Below, piece after piece: positions 43,020 to 52,897 of a DNA stretch of 64,000 nt. The notes under the pieces were generated by a model that saw only the letters and a list, made by a program, of their open reading frames with translations, had not been told where the DNA came from and did no database searches. Source of the stretch: Fibrella rubiginis (lineage in GTDB: Bacteria; Bacteroidota; Bacteroidia; Cytophagales; Spirosomataceae); NCBI RefSeq assembly GCF_017353185.1, contig NZ_JAFMYV010000002.1:124001-188000 (forward strand), given 5' to 3'. Position numbers and translations under genes: made by a program. The number at the start of each line of letters is the position of its first letter. Position 1 is the first letter of the stretch.

Positions 43020-44195
43020 TTAGGCTATCACGGTGGCAGCAACCCGGCTTTGTTTCCGCATGATGAGCCAGAGGGCAAGCCAGGCTATCAGCAACGTGCC
43101 CAGCCCGTAGATCGTGAGCAACTGTATTTCCGGCCAGATAGCGGAAAATGGCGCGTTCAAAAAGAAGACTTTCCGGAAGGCGCTGAGGAAATGAGTGAGC
43201 GGAATGACCTGCGCCAGGCCCTGCAAAAAACCAGGCATCTGGCTCGCGGGCCAGGTGTAGCCGCTGATGACAAAACTGGGTGTAGCCAGCACCATCAGGA
43301 TCTCCGTAGCCCGCAACTGATTCGGAATCAGTACACTAACCAGGATGCCAAGGCCGGTGATGGCCAGCGTGAAAGCTGCAATGAGACCTACCGCCGCCGA
43401 GAGTTCGCCAATGGGTGGGATCTTGAGCAGGGGAAAGAGGAAACCCAGCACAAACGCCCAGATGCCCACGCCCATCAACCAGTAAGGCAAAATTTTGGTG
43501 AGCAAGACCACACCCGACCAGCGGGTTTTAGCCAGCACCTGCCCAAACGTATGCTCTTCAAAGTCTTTGCTGAAAGCCAGCGCCAAGGCCAGCAGAAAAA
43601 CCTGTTGCAGCACCGCGCCCATTAGCCCCGGCATCATATAATAACCGTAGTTGCCCGACGGGTTGAAATAGCGCGTATTGTTGATGCTGAACGCCTGAAA
43701 CTGACTGCGTGCATCTGCTGCCGGCACGCCCCGTTTCATCAGGCCTTCAATCTCAACTCCGGCATTAATTGTTGAAAGGGTCGTTTGCACCGCCCGTGAT
43801 ACAAAGTTGGCCGTCAAAATATTAGCCATGTTCAGATCCACCTGGATTTCCGGGGTACGTCGCTGCTGTACGTCGCCCTCAAAGTGTTCGGGCAGGGTCA
43901 CAATGGCTTCATACTGCCCGGTCTGGAAAGCCTTGCGGGCGTCTACCTCGTCGGTAAACAGCTGCCGGATGTGTATGGTTGGGTTGTCGTCGAGCGCGTC
44001 GATTACCTTGCCGCTCAGCGACGATTGATTCAGATCGAGCACCGCGATGGGCAGGTTCGTCACCGTGGGTCGGTTGTAGGTGAAGCCCAGCAGCAGCCCG
44101 AAAAAAAGCGGGCCGCCAATGAATACCGCCACCGCCACGCTGTTGCGGCTAAACTGCCGGAACTCACGACCCAGCAGCTGGAAGAACGTTTTCAT
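43020..44195 (-). CDS. ABC-2 type efflux permease
   Basis: 391 residues: one N-terminal helix (about 21-40), a periplasmic domain of about 130 residues, then five helices from 185 to 380. YhhJ/YbhR-like architecture. Last gene of a minus-strand run TolC-HlyD-permease. No ATPase gene lies in the window, so the energy subunit must come from elsewhere or is missing. The neighbouring adaptor and channel suggest drug or lipid export. Confidence 0.85.
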   Translation of the reverse strand: MKTFFQLLGREFRQFSRNSVAVAVFIGGPLFFGLLLGFTYNRPTVTNLPIAVLDLNQSSLSGKVIDALDDNPTIHIRQLFTDEVDARKAFQTGQYEAIVTLPEHFEGDVQQRRTPEIQVDLNMANILTANFVSRAVQTTLSTINAGVEIEGLMKRGVPAADARSQFQAFSINNTRYFNPSGNYGYYMMPGLMGAVLQQVFLLALALAFSKDFEEHTFGQVLAKTRWSGVVLLTKILPYWLMGVGIWAFVLGFLFPLLKIPPIGELSAAVGLIAAFTLAITGLGILVSVLIPNQLRATEILMVLATPSFVISGYTWPASQMPGFLQGLAQVIPLTHFLSAFRKVFFLNAPFSAIWPEIQLLTIYGLGTLLIAWLALWLIMRKQSRVAATVIA

Positions 44196-44208
44196 GGTTG
44201 AATGGGAA

Positions 44209-45174
44209 TTAGTTGGCAGAAAGCATGACCGTCTGGTTGGTCAGCAACGCAGCCTGATCAGCCGGGTTGACCGGCATCAGTTTCAGTTCGTACGTCGCCT
44301 CGCCAAGCTCATAGGTTGGGTAGCTGCTTGTGCGTGATGCGTAACTACCCAACTCTTTGATCGTTAGCAGCTTAGCATTCACCGTTTTGTTGCCATAAGG
44401 CAGTTTCACGGCATAGATATTGCCTTTCACGAACGTACCTATTTGTTTTTCCCCCACCGTAAACCGCAGATATGTGCGGCCAGTAGCATAGCCGGTTGCT
44501 ACGGCATAGCCCGCCGGGGCCAGTTCACCCTCGTGCAGGCTGATGCTCTCGATGGTCATGTCCTGCGCTGCCACGATCACCTTTTCGCGCAATGCTGACT
44601 GCACCTCTTTCAGGGCACCCTCGGCCCGGAGCATATCGCCATAGGCCATCTGAATCCGTTCGGCCCGAACGTTGCCATCGACTTCATCACGTTTGGCGAG
44701 GGTGCCCGTCTGCTGCGCCTTCGCCGACTGGTATTTGGTCAGCATCTCATCATATTGCTGCGCCGAAATCAGCGAGTCGCGGTACATGTTTTTGATGCGG
44801 GTGAAGCTTTTCTCAGCCAGCGCATACTGGTCGTTGGCGGCCGTTGCCGCCGCGTTAGCCTGTTTGCGTTCATTGGTGGTGGCGCCGTTGCGGGCCATCT
44901 GGTACTGCGCCTTGGCCGACGTATAGGCACCCTGCGCCTGCAACAGTTTCGCTTCGGCTTCGGGGATGTCGATGCTGGCAATGGGCTGCCCTTTGTGCAC
45001 CACATCACCCTCACTGACCAGTAGTTTCGTGATCCGGCCCGTTACTTTGGCCGTTACGCTCACAGTCTCTTTCTTTACTTTGCCCTCGATGACACCGGTG
45101 GTGAGCGGCTTTTCGGGTTGGCAGGCACTTAGCAGCGTGCCGATGGCTATTGATACGAATAGGTTGCGTTTCAT
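44209..45174 (-). CDS. HlyD-family adaptor lipoprotein
   Basis: 321 residues. Lipobox LLSAC at residues 14-18. Barrel-sandwich start VTAKVTGRITKLLVSEGDVVHKGQPIASID, a coiled-coil hairpin of about 110 residues (Gln/Ala-rich, 70-180), then the second half (IESISLHEGELAPAGY). Works between the ABC-2 permease (13 nt downstream) and the TolC-type channel upstream. Confidence 0.88.
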   Translation of the reverse strand: MKRNLFVSIAIGTLLSACQPEKPLTTGVIEGKVKKETVSVTAKVTGRITKLLVSEGDVVHKGQPIASIDIPEAEAKLLQAQGAYTSAKAQYQMARNGATTNERKQANAAATAANDQYALAEKSFTRIKNMYRDSLISAQQYDEMLTKYQSAKAQQTGTLAKRDEVDGNVRAERIQMAYGDMLRAEGALKEVQSALREKVIVAAQDMTIESISLHEGELAPAGYAVATGYATGRTYLRFTVGEKQIGTFVKGNIYAVKLPYGNKTVNAKLLTIKELGSYASRTSSYPTYELGEATYELKLMPVNPADQAALLTNQTVMLSAN

Positions 45175-45211
45175 ACGATTAGTTGATTATCGGAGGCCAA
45201 AACCGCCGGGA

Positions 45212-46567
45212 TTAGTACACGTCGGCAACAGTCAGATCGCCGGTAGCTTCACGCTGCGCAACAACCGTTGTGCGCTGATTAACAATGGCTTGCAGGTAGT
45301 CGAACTCTGCCTTCTGGAAATCACTTTCGGCCTCCAACCGCTCTGTAATCCGAATTAGCCCCTGCTCATATTGCTTCGTGGCAATGTCGAGTGCCCGGCG
45401 GGCGAGGTTTGTTTTCTGCCGCGCCACCGCCAGTAGTTGATTAGCCGTGGCAACGTCGGTCTGTGCTTTGGCCAGATTCAGCGTCAGCAGCTCGCGGGCC
45501 TGGCTCAGGCTATTTTGGGCAATGAGCACATCCTGCTGAGCCGTACGGCGCTCGGAGCGGGCAGCCATTTTGTCGAAGAGTGTCCAGCGAATACCCACGC
45601 CAACATACCAGTAAGGCTCAATAGCCGATAGGTCCTGGCGGCGGAGTTCGTTTTTGCCGAAGGCGTAGGCTTGTGGCAGGTAGCCCGCAATGGTAGCCTT
45701 CTGTTTGTAGTTTGCCGCCTGTTCCGAGAACGTCAACGCCCTGATCTCCGGGCGGTTGTCTATGCCCGTGGCAAGCGTGTCGGCTATTAACGGGGTTAGT
45801 TCCGGACGAATGTCGGCGAGTTGTGCGGCGGGCAGCCCCGTCAGCTGGGTCAGGCGGGCAATAGCCAGTTGTCGCTTACCGTCGAGGTCGACGTGTTTGG
45901 CTTTCAGGTCCTGGGTAGCCAGTTCAACCTTGCTGCGATCATAGGGTGTAGCCAGCCCTTCTTTCACGGCCCGGTTAATAAACGTTGTCTGGGCCAGCAG
46001 GCGGGCATCGGCCTCGGTCAGCACCTGTTCCGATTTGGCCACGAGTGCCAGTTGGTCATATACCTGCGCTACCTCGCGAATAATCGCCATGCGCTCTTTG
46101 TCGGCCATAGCCGAAATGGCTTTCCCTTTGGCAGTCAGAGCCTTGCCGAGCGTTGGAATTTTTGTCCCCGAAAAAAGGAGTACGTTGGCCGACACCGTAG
46201 CCCGCAGAATATCGCGCCGCTGAATTACCTGCGACAGATCATAGGGGCCGCTGTAGAGCTCTTTTGGCAAGGGTTGATAGGGTAACCGCGGAATCGTGAT
46301 GGAAATGTCGCGGTCGAGGTGCGTGAACGTGGGGTTGAATGTGATCTCGGGCAGATATTGATTCCGCAGCGACTGCTGCTCAATTTTTACCTTCGTTTGT
46401 TCAGCCTGATTGTTGGCCAGCGCATAACTCCTGGTCAGGGCCTGCTCGATGAGCGCAGCCCGCGATAATCCTCCGCCAACCGGGGCAGGCGTGAGTGGCT
46501 GGCCTAGCGCGACTGCTGATGAAAACAGCGCAGCCAGCGAAAATACAGATGTCGTTGAGCGTTTCAT
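45212..46567 (-). CDS. TolC-family outer-membrane channel
   Basis: 451 residues with signal peptide (cleaved near ALGQP). Two similar halves with long helices typical of TolC: ALIEQALTRSYALANNQAEQTKVKIEQQSL and IDNRPEIRALTFSEQAANYKQKA. First structural gene of the ABC-2 efflux operon, 110 nt after tetR with an operator-like inverted repeat between. Confidence 0.88.
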   Translation of the reverse strand: MKRSTTSVFSLAALFSSAVALGQPLTPAPVGGGLSRAALIEQALTRSYALANNQAEQTKVKIEQQSLRNQYLPEITFNPTFTHLDRDISITIPRLPYQPLPKELYSGPYDLSQVIQRRDILRATVSANVLLFSGTKIPTLGKALTAKGKAISAMADKERMAIIREVAQVYDQLALVAKSEQVLTEADARLLAQTTFINRAVKEGLATPYDRSKVELATQDLKAKHVDLDGKRQLAIARLTQLTGLPAAQLADIRPELTPLIADTLATGIDNRPEIRALTFSEQAANYKQKATIAGYLPQAYAFGKNELRRQDLSAIEPYWYVGVGIRWTLFDKMAARSERRTAQQDVLIAQNSLSQARELLTLNLAKAQTDVATANQLLAVARQKTNLARRALDIATKQYEQGLIRITERLEAESDFQKAEFDYLQAIVNQRTTVVAQREATGDLTVADVY

Positions 46568-46620
46568 GTTGCACTGATTACACTATTTTGGTTTTTATAG
46601 TTTCCTTGCAAATGAAAAAT

Positions 46621-46663
46621 AAGCACAAACGAATCATCGGAATGTGCTTACCTTTTCGTTTGT
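46621..46663. promoter_or_regulatory. Operator-like inverted repeats before the TolC gene
   Basis: Two nested pairs: ACAAACGAA (46625-46633) with TTCGTTTGT (46655-46663), and AAGCACA (46621-46627) with TGTGCTT (46643-46649). They sit between tetR and the efflux genes and are natural candidates for TetR binding. Confidence 0.5.
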
Positions 46664-46676
46664 TACTTACCTAACT

Positions 46677-47333
46677 CTATTCGCGGTAAAACTTCTCGGT
46701 CAACATGCCTCGTAACAGTAAATTTATAACTTGCTCTATGGTTTCACGGGGGTTACTGGCGATGCCAACCGTTACAGCACCGGGAAACTGAGTCAGGAAA
46801 TCGGGATCGGTCAGGCTTTGTATGGCACTGACATAAACCAGCACCGCCAGTTGTCGGGTTGAGTCGTCGCGGATGTAGCCTACACGGGCACCCTCATCCA
46901 GTAGTTGGGCAAAATTCTTCAGTGGTACATCGCGTCGAAAGTCGGTCATGCGTTGCCATAACGTTGGTTCTGAACGCTTTAGGTCATCAAGAAATAGCCG
47001 ATTGACGCTACTGAAACTAATGCCAATATGCAGCAGGTAATCATTCAGTTTCTGCCGGAAGGTGAGGTCAACGTTGTTTAAAATAGCCTCGGCACCCGTG
47101 ACGTAGCGGTCTGCAAACTGCTCGATACCCGCCATCAGGATATCGGCTTTACCACCAAAGTGGTTATAGATCGTTTTTTTGCTGATAGCCAGTTCGCGGG
47201 CAATATCATCGACCACGACGCGGCTGTAGCCATACCTGAAAAACAAGGCCATCGCCGCGTCGACAATGCGCTGGCGCATGCTGAGTGGGTCATTTTCTGC
47301 GGCAACGGATAAGGAAGGGGTGGCTTTCTTCAT
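46677..47333 (-). CDS. TetR-family repressor
   Basis: 218 residues. N-terminal helix-turn-helix RVVVDDIARELAISKKTIYNHFGGKADIL, then a ligand-binding helical domain without family-level identity. Same strand as and directly upstream of the TolC-HlyD-permease genes, so it most likely represses them and itself in response to an exported compound. Confidence 0.88.
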   Translation of the reverse strand: MKKATPSLSVAAENDPLSMRQRIVDAAMALFFRYGYSRVVVDDIARELAISKKTIYNHFGGKADILMAGIEQFADRYVTGAEAILNNVDLTFRQKLNDYLLHIGISFSSVNRLFLDDLKRSEPTLWQRMTDFRRDVPLKNFAQLLDEGARVGYIRDDSTRQLAVLVYVSAIQSLTDPDFLTQFPGAVTVGIASNPRETIEQVINLLLRGMLTEKFYRE

Positions 47334-47512
47334 AGAAACTACTGATACATTATTTGTGTACTAAAGGTAAAGTCTACCGTAAAGGTTTCCTACGGCTGTA
47401 TGCCCCATATCCAACACGTGCCACCCGGCTGCCGACAGGAAACAGTGCAAAGCTGACTACACTAACTAACAGACAATAAGAACGAATAGCCTGATGGGGG
47501 TGCCTTGTTCTT

Positions 47513-47601
47513 GCAGGATGGTTATGGCTCACGTGCCAAAAAAAACGACACCAGAAAGTCTGGTGTCGTTTTTTTTGGCACGTGAGCCATAACCATCCTG
47601 C
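47513..47601. repeat. Long inverted repeat H16 around a classical terminator
   Basis: Perfect 43-bp arms 47513-47555 and 47559-47601 with a 3-nt loop. The inner half is a textbook two-way terminator (A8-ACGACACCAGA..TCTGGTGTCGT-T8); the outer GCAGGATGG..CACGTGCC extends the stem by 25 bp. Ends five nt before the glycosidase stop. Confidence 0.96.
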
Positions 47602-47606
47602 TTGTG

Positions 47607-50600
47607 TTACTGCACTTTCAGGATGCGGCGTACGGTGCGTTCGCTGCCCTGCTGAATAGTGATGAGGTGAACGCCATAAGGAACAACCGACAGGTCGATA
47701 GTAGTAGAAAAGGCCGGACTTTCTTTACGGGCTGTCAACTGCTTATGCGTGATACCCAGATTAGCATCGACAAGCTGAATCGATACATCGCCGGTGTAGC
47801 TATTAGTCCACTCAAGGGTTAGGCGGTCGGTGGTAGGGTTGGGATAGACCCGGACAACCTGGTTCAGATTGGTTTGCTCTACCGTGGCTGCAACCCTTGC
47901 CATACCCGTGGTGCCGGTGCCCATCACAAAAATGGGTGTTTCTGTTACGGTCAGGCCCACTTTGCCCGCTACCGTGGGCACTACCTGCCAGCTCATGGTG
48001 TCGCGGCTGGCCTGCGGCGTGTAGACCCGTGCGCCCGCCGTGGGCAGGCTCAGCGAATACTGCCCTGTGCGGCCCACCTCGTCGGGAATCCAGAGCGCAT
48101 AGATCGACTGCCCGTTGCGCTCATAGCGGTCCACGTTGGGGTTGGTGCTCAGCGTTTCTTTGAAGACGTAATCGCCAAGGAGCTGTTTGGCCTGGAACAA
48201 ATAGTTGGCGGATGGCTTACGGCTGAAATCCTGGTTGATGAGGCCCATCGAGCAAAACTGTGTGCCGCAGTTAATGTTCTGGTCGTAGGTCTGGTAGAAA
48301 TCGACCCGATCAACGCCTTCGCGCCCGTAGAGCAGAGCCGTACGGAGGTTCCAGTCGGCCTGGGTTTGCAGCACCGATTTGTTGCCGATGGCGATGGCTT
48401 TCAGCGGACTGCCGGGGTGGACGTCATACCCGGTTTCGGAGACGTAAACGGGCATGTCGTAGCAGGCTTCGTGGGCCAGTTTCAGCACATTGCGGGCCAC
48501 CTTCGACGCTATCGACAGTTCGGGCGCGGCGCCCCGCGTCGATGTGCCCCCCTGCGATGAGTTGTTATTGTCGGGGTAGAGGTGGTAGTTGATCACGTCC
48601 CAGCAGAGGTCAACCTGCCCATTGGCCCGGTAGCCCCGGAACTCCCGGCACCAGTCGATCATGCCGCGGATGTAGTCGGTGCCGGCGTAGATCGAACACA
48701 GACCACCCATCACCACGGTCATGGTAGGGTCGGCGTTTTTCACGCCCACGCCTGGTCCCATTGTGCCTTTGTGCCCATCATAAAACGCCGACATGTTGGC
48801 GGCGTATTCGCGACCGGTTGCGTAGGCCAGCCGACCCCGCCACCACTTATCGCGCTCGTTATCGCACTCGATGAAGTTGATCAGGCCGAGGCCAATTTTC
48901 ACCACGTTGGGCGGGTCAGTATTCCAGCGCGTGGCTGTGTTGACTTTCACCAACGCTGGGTTCACCTGCTTGTTTTTACCGTAGCGGGCGGCATACTGAA
49001 ACGCCACGCGGGCCTGTTCGATGTACGATTGGGGGTTAGCGTAGTCGCGCCCGAAAGCCACCGGCACGTTGTCGTTGGCCTGCTGGTCGGCGGGGTATGT
49101 GGCTTTCAGATAAGGCGCAATGTCTTTCAAACAAGCCATTACTTCAATACCGTCGGCTTTGCAGCGGGCATACATCTGGTCATAATCCCAGCCGCCCGAA
49201 TGCGTTGGGTTAAAGGTGTAGTTGCCGGGGGTCAGTTCCAGCTTTTCCCAGTCCATGTAGTGGCGTATGACCCCAAACGACTGTAAGGCTTTCATCTTGG
49301 CCTTGTCGATAGTGGAGATGCCGGGGGGATAAAAATCCCACTCAAAGGCGTTGATGCCCAGCAGATTTTTAAACAGAGGTGTTTTCTGCGGTGTCGAGCC
49401 AAGCATCTGGCTGGCGGCCTGATAGGTGCCATACAGTTCCACTTCGCGGGGCCAGAAATCGGTGGTAGTGATAAGCAGGTACCGGGCATCTGCAATCACG
49501 TTGTCGAGCAGAAACTTGCTGTTGCCAGTGGCTTGCCGGGTAGGGTAGGGGCCAACCCACTGCTCGTACTCCAGCCCTTGAAACTGGGCGATCTCGACTC
49601 GTTTCCAGTCGCTGGTAATGACCGAAAGCCGGAACGGCGTGGCCGTGTTGATGCCGTTACCGTCGTAAAACTTAACGGCCTTGATCGTCATTGCCTCGCC
49701 GGGTTGCAGCGGGTAATAGGCATCATACGTGCTCATGATTTTGCCGTAGCCAGTCTGAATCTCGCCGTCGGTTTTGCCATCGAAAAGGTCCGTTAGTCCG
49801 TTGGTGGTGTTGTTGAGCTGATACCAGCGACTGGCTACGAGGGGGATTTTGTCACCCAGTGGAACCGCTACGGCAGTCGTGGTAGACGGGGGCGTGGTCG
49901 TCGTGACTACGGGTGGTGTCACCGTTGTTACCGTCGGGGGCGTAACAATCGTCATGGGGGCATCTGTCGGATGGCCGTAGACCTTAATTTTCAACGGCAG
50001 GGCGTTGCCTTTTTTCAGTATCAGGATGGCGTCGGCTACCAGCGGTTGCGGCAGGGTCAGGGGTTGCCACACCTGATAACCGGGACCGGTGAACGTACCG
50101 AGCAGGGTGCGGGTGGTGCCTTTCAGGGCGTAGATCGACGCGGGGGTGTCGGGCCAGCTGTTGGGGCCATCGTAAAGCTCAAGTTTATTGATGGTGGCGG
50201 GCGTTTCCAGCTTCAGCGTCAGTTCAATCTGGCGGTTGTTGGCCGCACTCCAGTCGTCGGCTACCAGGCGGCTCATGTCGTCGGTGAGGTAGGCAGCGTA
50301 TGATTGCGGCGTGGGCAGGTTGGTCGTGACCGAAATAACCTTCACGCGTTCCTGTGCATACAAGATGGCGTCGAGCGGATCGGCGGGGAGCACCTTGCCA
50401 TACGCCCGGATCTTTACCGGAATAGCGTTGCCGTATTTATGGATGATAAGTCCTTCTGCCACAGCAGGTTCTGACAGCGGGTAGGACTTGAACACCATGT
50501 AGCTTTCGCCCGTAAACGTGCCGATCAGTCTTTTTTCAGTGCCGTTGACCGCGTAGATCAGGGCAGGGGTAGCCGTGAACATGTCTTCGTAATCATACAG

Positions 50601-51260
50601 GTCAACCTTTGTCAGCAGGCTCTTTTTGTCGAACCTGATCGTGACGTCGGTCCACTGCATGTTGCTGCTCTGCCAGAAGGTTGGCACCAGCTTGCTCAGG
50701 TCGTCGTTGAGGAAAGCCGAATAGTTTTGCCCCGTTACGGGCTTGTCGCTGACCGACACCAGTTTGAGCAGATCTGTTGGCCGGGGCAGGAGCGTAGTGG
50801 CCGTGATGGGCTGCCCGAACACCTTGATTTTCTGCGGAATATTATTGCCATACTTATACACCATGATGGCATCGGCTACCAGCGACTGAAACGGAGTCAG
50901 CGTCACCCATTTTTGGTAGGCTTCACCCGTAAACTGACCAATCAGCACTCGTTGGGTGCCATTCAGGGCATAAATGAGGGCGGGTTTGTCGGTGAAAACA
51001 CCCTCATAATCGTAGAGCGAGAGGCTGGTGATGAGACTCTTTTTCTCCAGCTTCAGCGTCACCTGCACCCATTTCTCATTACCCGACCAGGCATTGGGAA
51101 CAAGCTTTGCCAGATCGTCGGTCAACCACGACGAGTAGTCCTGCCCGGTGTTCTCATTAGCCGTGACCGCGCTGATGGTCAGCCGTTCGGGGGTGGGGGT
51201 TTGCGCCCGCAGGAGGGTCGCCAGAAGGATAAGTAGCGTAGTGAGTAAACGTTTCTTCAT
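47607..51260 (-). CDS. Very large T9SS-exported glycoside hydrolase with repeated discoidin-like domains
   Basis: 1217 residues from ATG 51260 (a TTG three codons earlier is rejected). Signal peptide, then three tandem repeats of about 140 residues (about 25-150, 165-290, 305-430), each with the phrases QxYSxxLxDDLxxLV, LxLYDYE and KYGNxIPxKIxxYG. Next a Thr/Pro linker (TIVTPPTVTTVTPP), a fourth related domain (about 470-615), and a TIM-barrel hydrolase (about 640-1060) with NFIECDNERDKWW and VYVSETGYD as likely acid/base and nucleophile. It ends in a type IX sorting domain (RVYPNPTTDRLTLEW). Clan A hydrolase; family and substrate not certain. Confidence 0.8.
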   Translation of the reverse strand: MKKRLLTTLLILLATLLRAQTPTPERLTISAVTANENTGQDYSSWLTDDLAKLVPNAWSGNEKWVQVTLKLEKKSLITSLSLYDYEGVFTDKPALIYALNGTQRVLIGQFTGEAYQKWVTLTPFQSLVADAIMVYKYGNNIPQKIKVFGQPITATTLLPRPTDLLKLVSVSDKPVTGQNYSAFLNDDLSKLVPTFWQSSNMQWTDVTIRFDKKSLLTKVDLYDYEDMFTATPALIYAVNGTEKRLIGTFTGESYMVFKSYPLSEPAVAEGLIIHKYGNAIPVKIRAYGKVLPADPLDAILYAQERVKVISVTTNLPTPQSYAAYLTDDMSRLVADDWSAANNRQIELTLKLETPATINKLELYDGPNSWPDTPASIYALKGTTRTLLGTFTGPGYQVWQPLTLPQPLVADAILILKKGNALPLKIKVYGHPTDAPMTIVTPPTVTTVTPPVVTTTTPPSTTTAVAVPLGDKIPLVASRWYQLNNTTNGLTDLFDGKTDGEIQTGYGKIMSTYDAYYPLQPGEAMTIKAVKFYDGNGINTATPFRLSVITSDWKRVEIAQFQGLEYEQWVGPYPTRQATGNSKFLLDNVIADARYLLITTTDFWPREVELYGTYQAASQMLGSTPQKTPLFKNLLGINAFEWDFYPPGISTIDKAKMKALQSFGVIRHYMDWEKLELTPGNYTFNPTHSGGWDYDQMYARCKADGIEVMACLKDIAPYLKATYPADQQANDNVPVAFGRDYANPQSYIEQARVAFQYAARYGKNKQVNPALVKVNTATRWNTDPPNVVKIGLGLINFIECDNERDKWWRGRLAYATGREYAANMSAFYDGHKGTMGPGVGVKNADPTMTVVMGGLCSIYAGTDYIRGMIDWCREFRGYRANGQVDLCWDVINYHLYPDNNNSSQGGTSTRGAAPELSIASKVARNVLKLAHEACYDMPVYVSETGYDVHPGSPLKAIAIGNKSVLQTQADWNLRTALLYGREGVDRVDFYQTYDQNINCGTQFCSMGLINQDFSRKPSANYLFQAKQLLGDYVFKETLSTNPNVDRYERNGQSIYALWIPDEVGRTGQYSLSLPTAGARVYTPQASRDTMSWQVVPTVAGKVGLTVTETPIFVMGTGTTGMARVAATVEQTNLNQVVRVYPNPTTDRLTLEWTNSYTGDVSIQLVDANLGITHKQLTARKESPAFSTTIDLSVVPYGVHLITIQQGSERTVRRILKVQ

Positions 51261-51269
51261 GTTGCGCAA

Positions 51270-51763
51270 TCGTTGGATAAGTAAGCGTTAGGCAATAGGA
51301 AATAAGCCCGCCCAAAAAGTCATGGGCGGAGCGGCAACTCAACAAGGCTGTTTGTATAGAAGAACGAGGTAATTACCCGGCTGCAAATCATGGGCCAGTA
51401 TCGGCGCGATAAAGCGTGGGTTCGGCGTGGACTTTTGTGCCGTAAATGAACTGATCAGCCAGCGGTAGCCGGAGTCAGCACAAATCGTCTGATGGATTAG
51501 ATTAACTGGTTCACTATAAGCTAGTTATAAACTGGCACTGATAAGAGCGAAAGGTTTCTCAGTGCGTAGTGAACAATAGGCTATAGCTGTGAGAACTGAT
51601 TTTTGTGAGCAAACGGGTTCGGCTATACGTCGAAGAACATAATTAGCTACACGAATTGGACTAGGCACAAATTTTAGGCCACTAATAGGATACAGATAAA
51701 TTGAGTCTGATGTAGCCTAAGCATACCACTAAATCATGTAAAGATTAAAGCCCATAAAGCCCG
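51270..51763. other. Non-coding gap, no feature recognised
   Basis: About 500 nt with stops in all frames and no long hairpin, unlike most gaps in the window. AT content is somewhat higher toward the right end. A TAGGTTTG box at 51764-51771, 19 nt before the next ATG, is the only promoter-like element. Confidence 0.6.
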
Positions 51764-51790
51764 TAGGTTTGCAGTGAAAAAACGCGCTGA

Positions 51791-52897
51791 ATGATAAACC
51801 CGCTCCATACCCGCTTCATCTACAGTTGGTTGGTCTTGTTACCCCTGCTTACCCTGTCGGGCTGTACCATGCACCACATGGACACAATGAAACCGACGCA
51901 ACCCTTACTGGCTATCACGTACCCGGCTGCCTATGTGGTTAATGCTGAAACTAACACGCTTTCCGTCATTGACTTAGCTACACAGCAAGTGCGCGAAACG
52001 ATCACTTTGGGTAACCCGTCGATGGCCCATACAGGTGGTTCTACGACCGACATGGTCATGTGGCCCCACCACGTATATCTATCACCCGATGGTACCAAAC
52101 TAGGCATTGGTGTACCCGGTATGGACCTGAGTGCCGGGCATGCGGGCGGCATGAATGGCATGACCGGACGAATTCTGGTGGTTAACCCGAAGACGGGGGA
52201 AACCACGACGAATAAAACCACGCCGATTATGAATCATAATGCTGTTTTCTCGCCCGATGGCACCGAAATCTGGACGTCGCAGATGGCCATGACCGGTAAA
52301 GTGCTGGTCTATGACGCAGGGACAATGGCGGTGAAAAAGACCATTGACGTAGGCATGGAACCCGCCGAAGTAACAGTATCGGCCAACGGACAGTATGCTT
52401 TTGTCGCCAATGGCATGAGCAACAGCGTTTCTGTTGTGCGCATTGCCGATAAATCGGTGGTGAAAACCCTGCCCGTAGGCGCTGATCCGGTAGGTGCCTG
52501 GCCTGGTGCAGATGGCAATATGTACGTCGATAATGAAACGGGGCAGAGTATCAGCGTCATCAACGTGGCTGCATTGAGCGTTACCGAAACCGTCAGCTTG
52601 GGCTTTACGCCGGGCTATGCTGCCTACAACGCTGTCCGTAATGAACTTTGGGTTAGTCAGGCCCGAACGGGTAATCGGGTCGTTATTTTTGAGCGCAGGA
52701 ACAACCAATGGCTGAAAGCAGGTGAGGTCATTACGGGGCTGGATGCCCACGCTATTGCCTTTACTAAAGATGGTGGTACAGCCTACGTCACCAATCAGGG
52801 TGCGGCAACGGTATCGGTCATTGACGTGGCTACCCGCACCAAAAAACAGGATATTGCTGTTGGTAAGAAACCTAACGGAATCGTATTGGCATACTAA
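51791..52897 (+). CDS. YncE-like beta-propeller lipoprotein
   Basis: 368 residues. Lipobox LTLSGC near residue 25, then six or seven repeats of the YncE/NHL style (AYVVNAETNTLSVIDLATQ, AFVANGMSNSVSVVRIADKS, AYVTNQGAATVSVIDVATR). Such propellers are usually surface or periplasmic and bind ligands or DNA without catalysis. A Met/His-rich stretch (MHHMD and SAGHAGGMNGM) could bind metal, an inference only. Isolated gene. Confidence 0.82.
   Translation: MINPLHTRFIYSWLVLLPLLTLSGCTMHHMDTMKPTQPLLAITYPAAYVVNAETNTLSVIDLATQQVRETITLGNPSMAHTGGSTTDMVMWPHHVYLSPDGTKLGIGVPGMDLSAGHAGGMNGMTGRILVVNPKTGETTTNKTTPIMNHNAVFSPDGTEIWTSQMAMTGKVLVYDAGTMAVKKTIDVGMEPAEVTVSANGQYAFVANGMSNSVSVVRIADKSVVKTLPVGADPVGAWPGADGNMYVDNETGQSISVINVAALSVTETVSLGFTPGYAAYNAVRNELWVSQARTGNRVVIFERRNNQWLKAGEVITGLDAHAIAFTKDGGTAYVTNQGAATVSVIDVATRTKKQDIAVGKKPNGIVLAY

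Noticed and set aside
51270..51790. Search for a small RNA or riboswitch in the long gap
   Set aside because: No strong stem-loop, known riboswitch core or conserved motif could be seen by eye.
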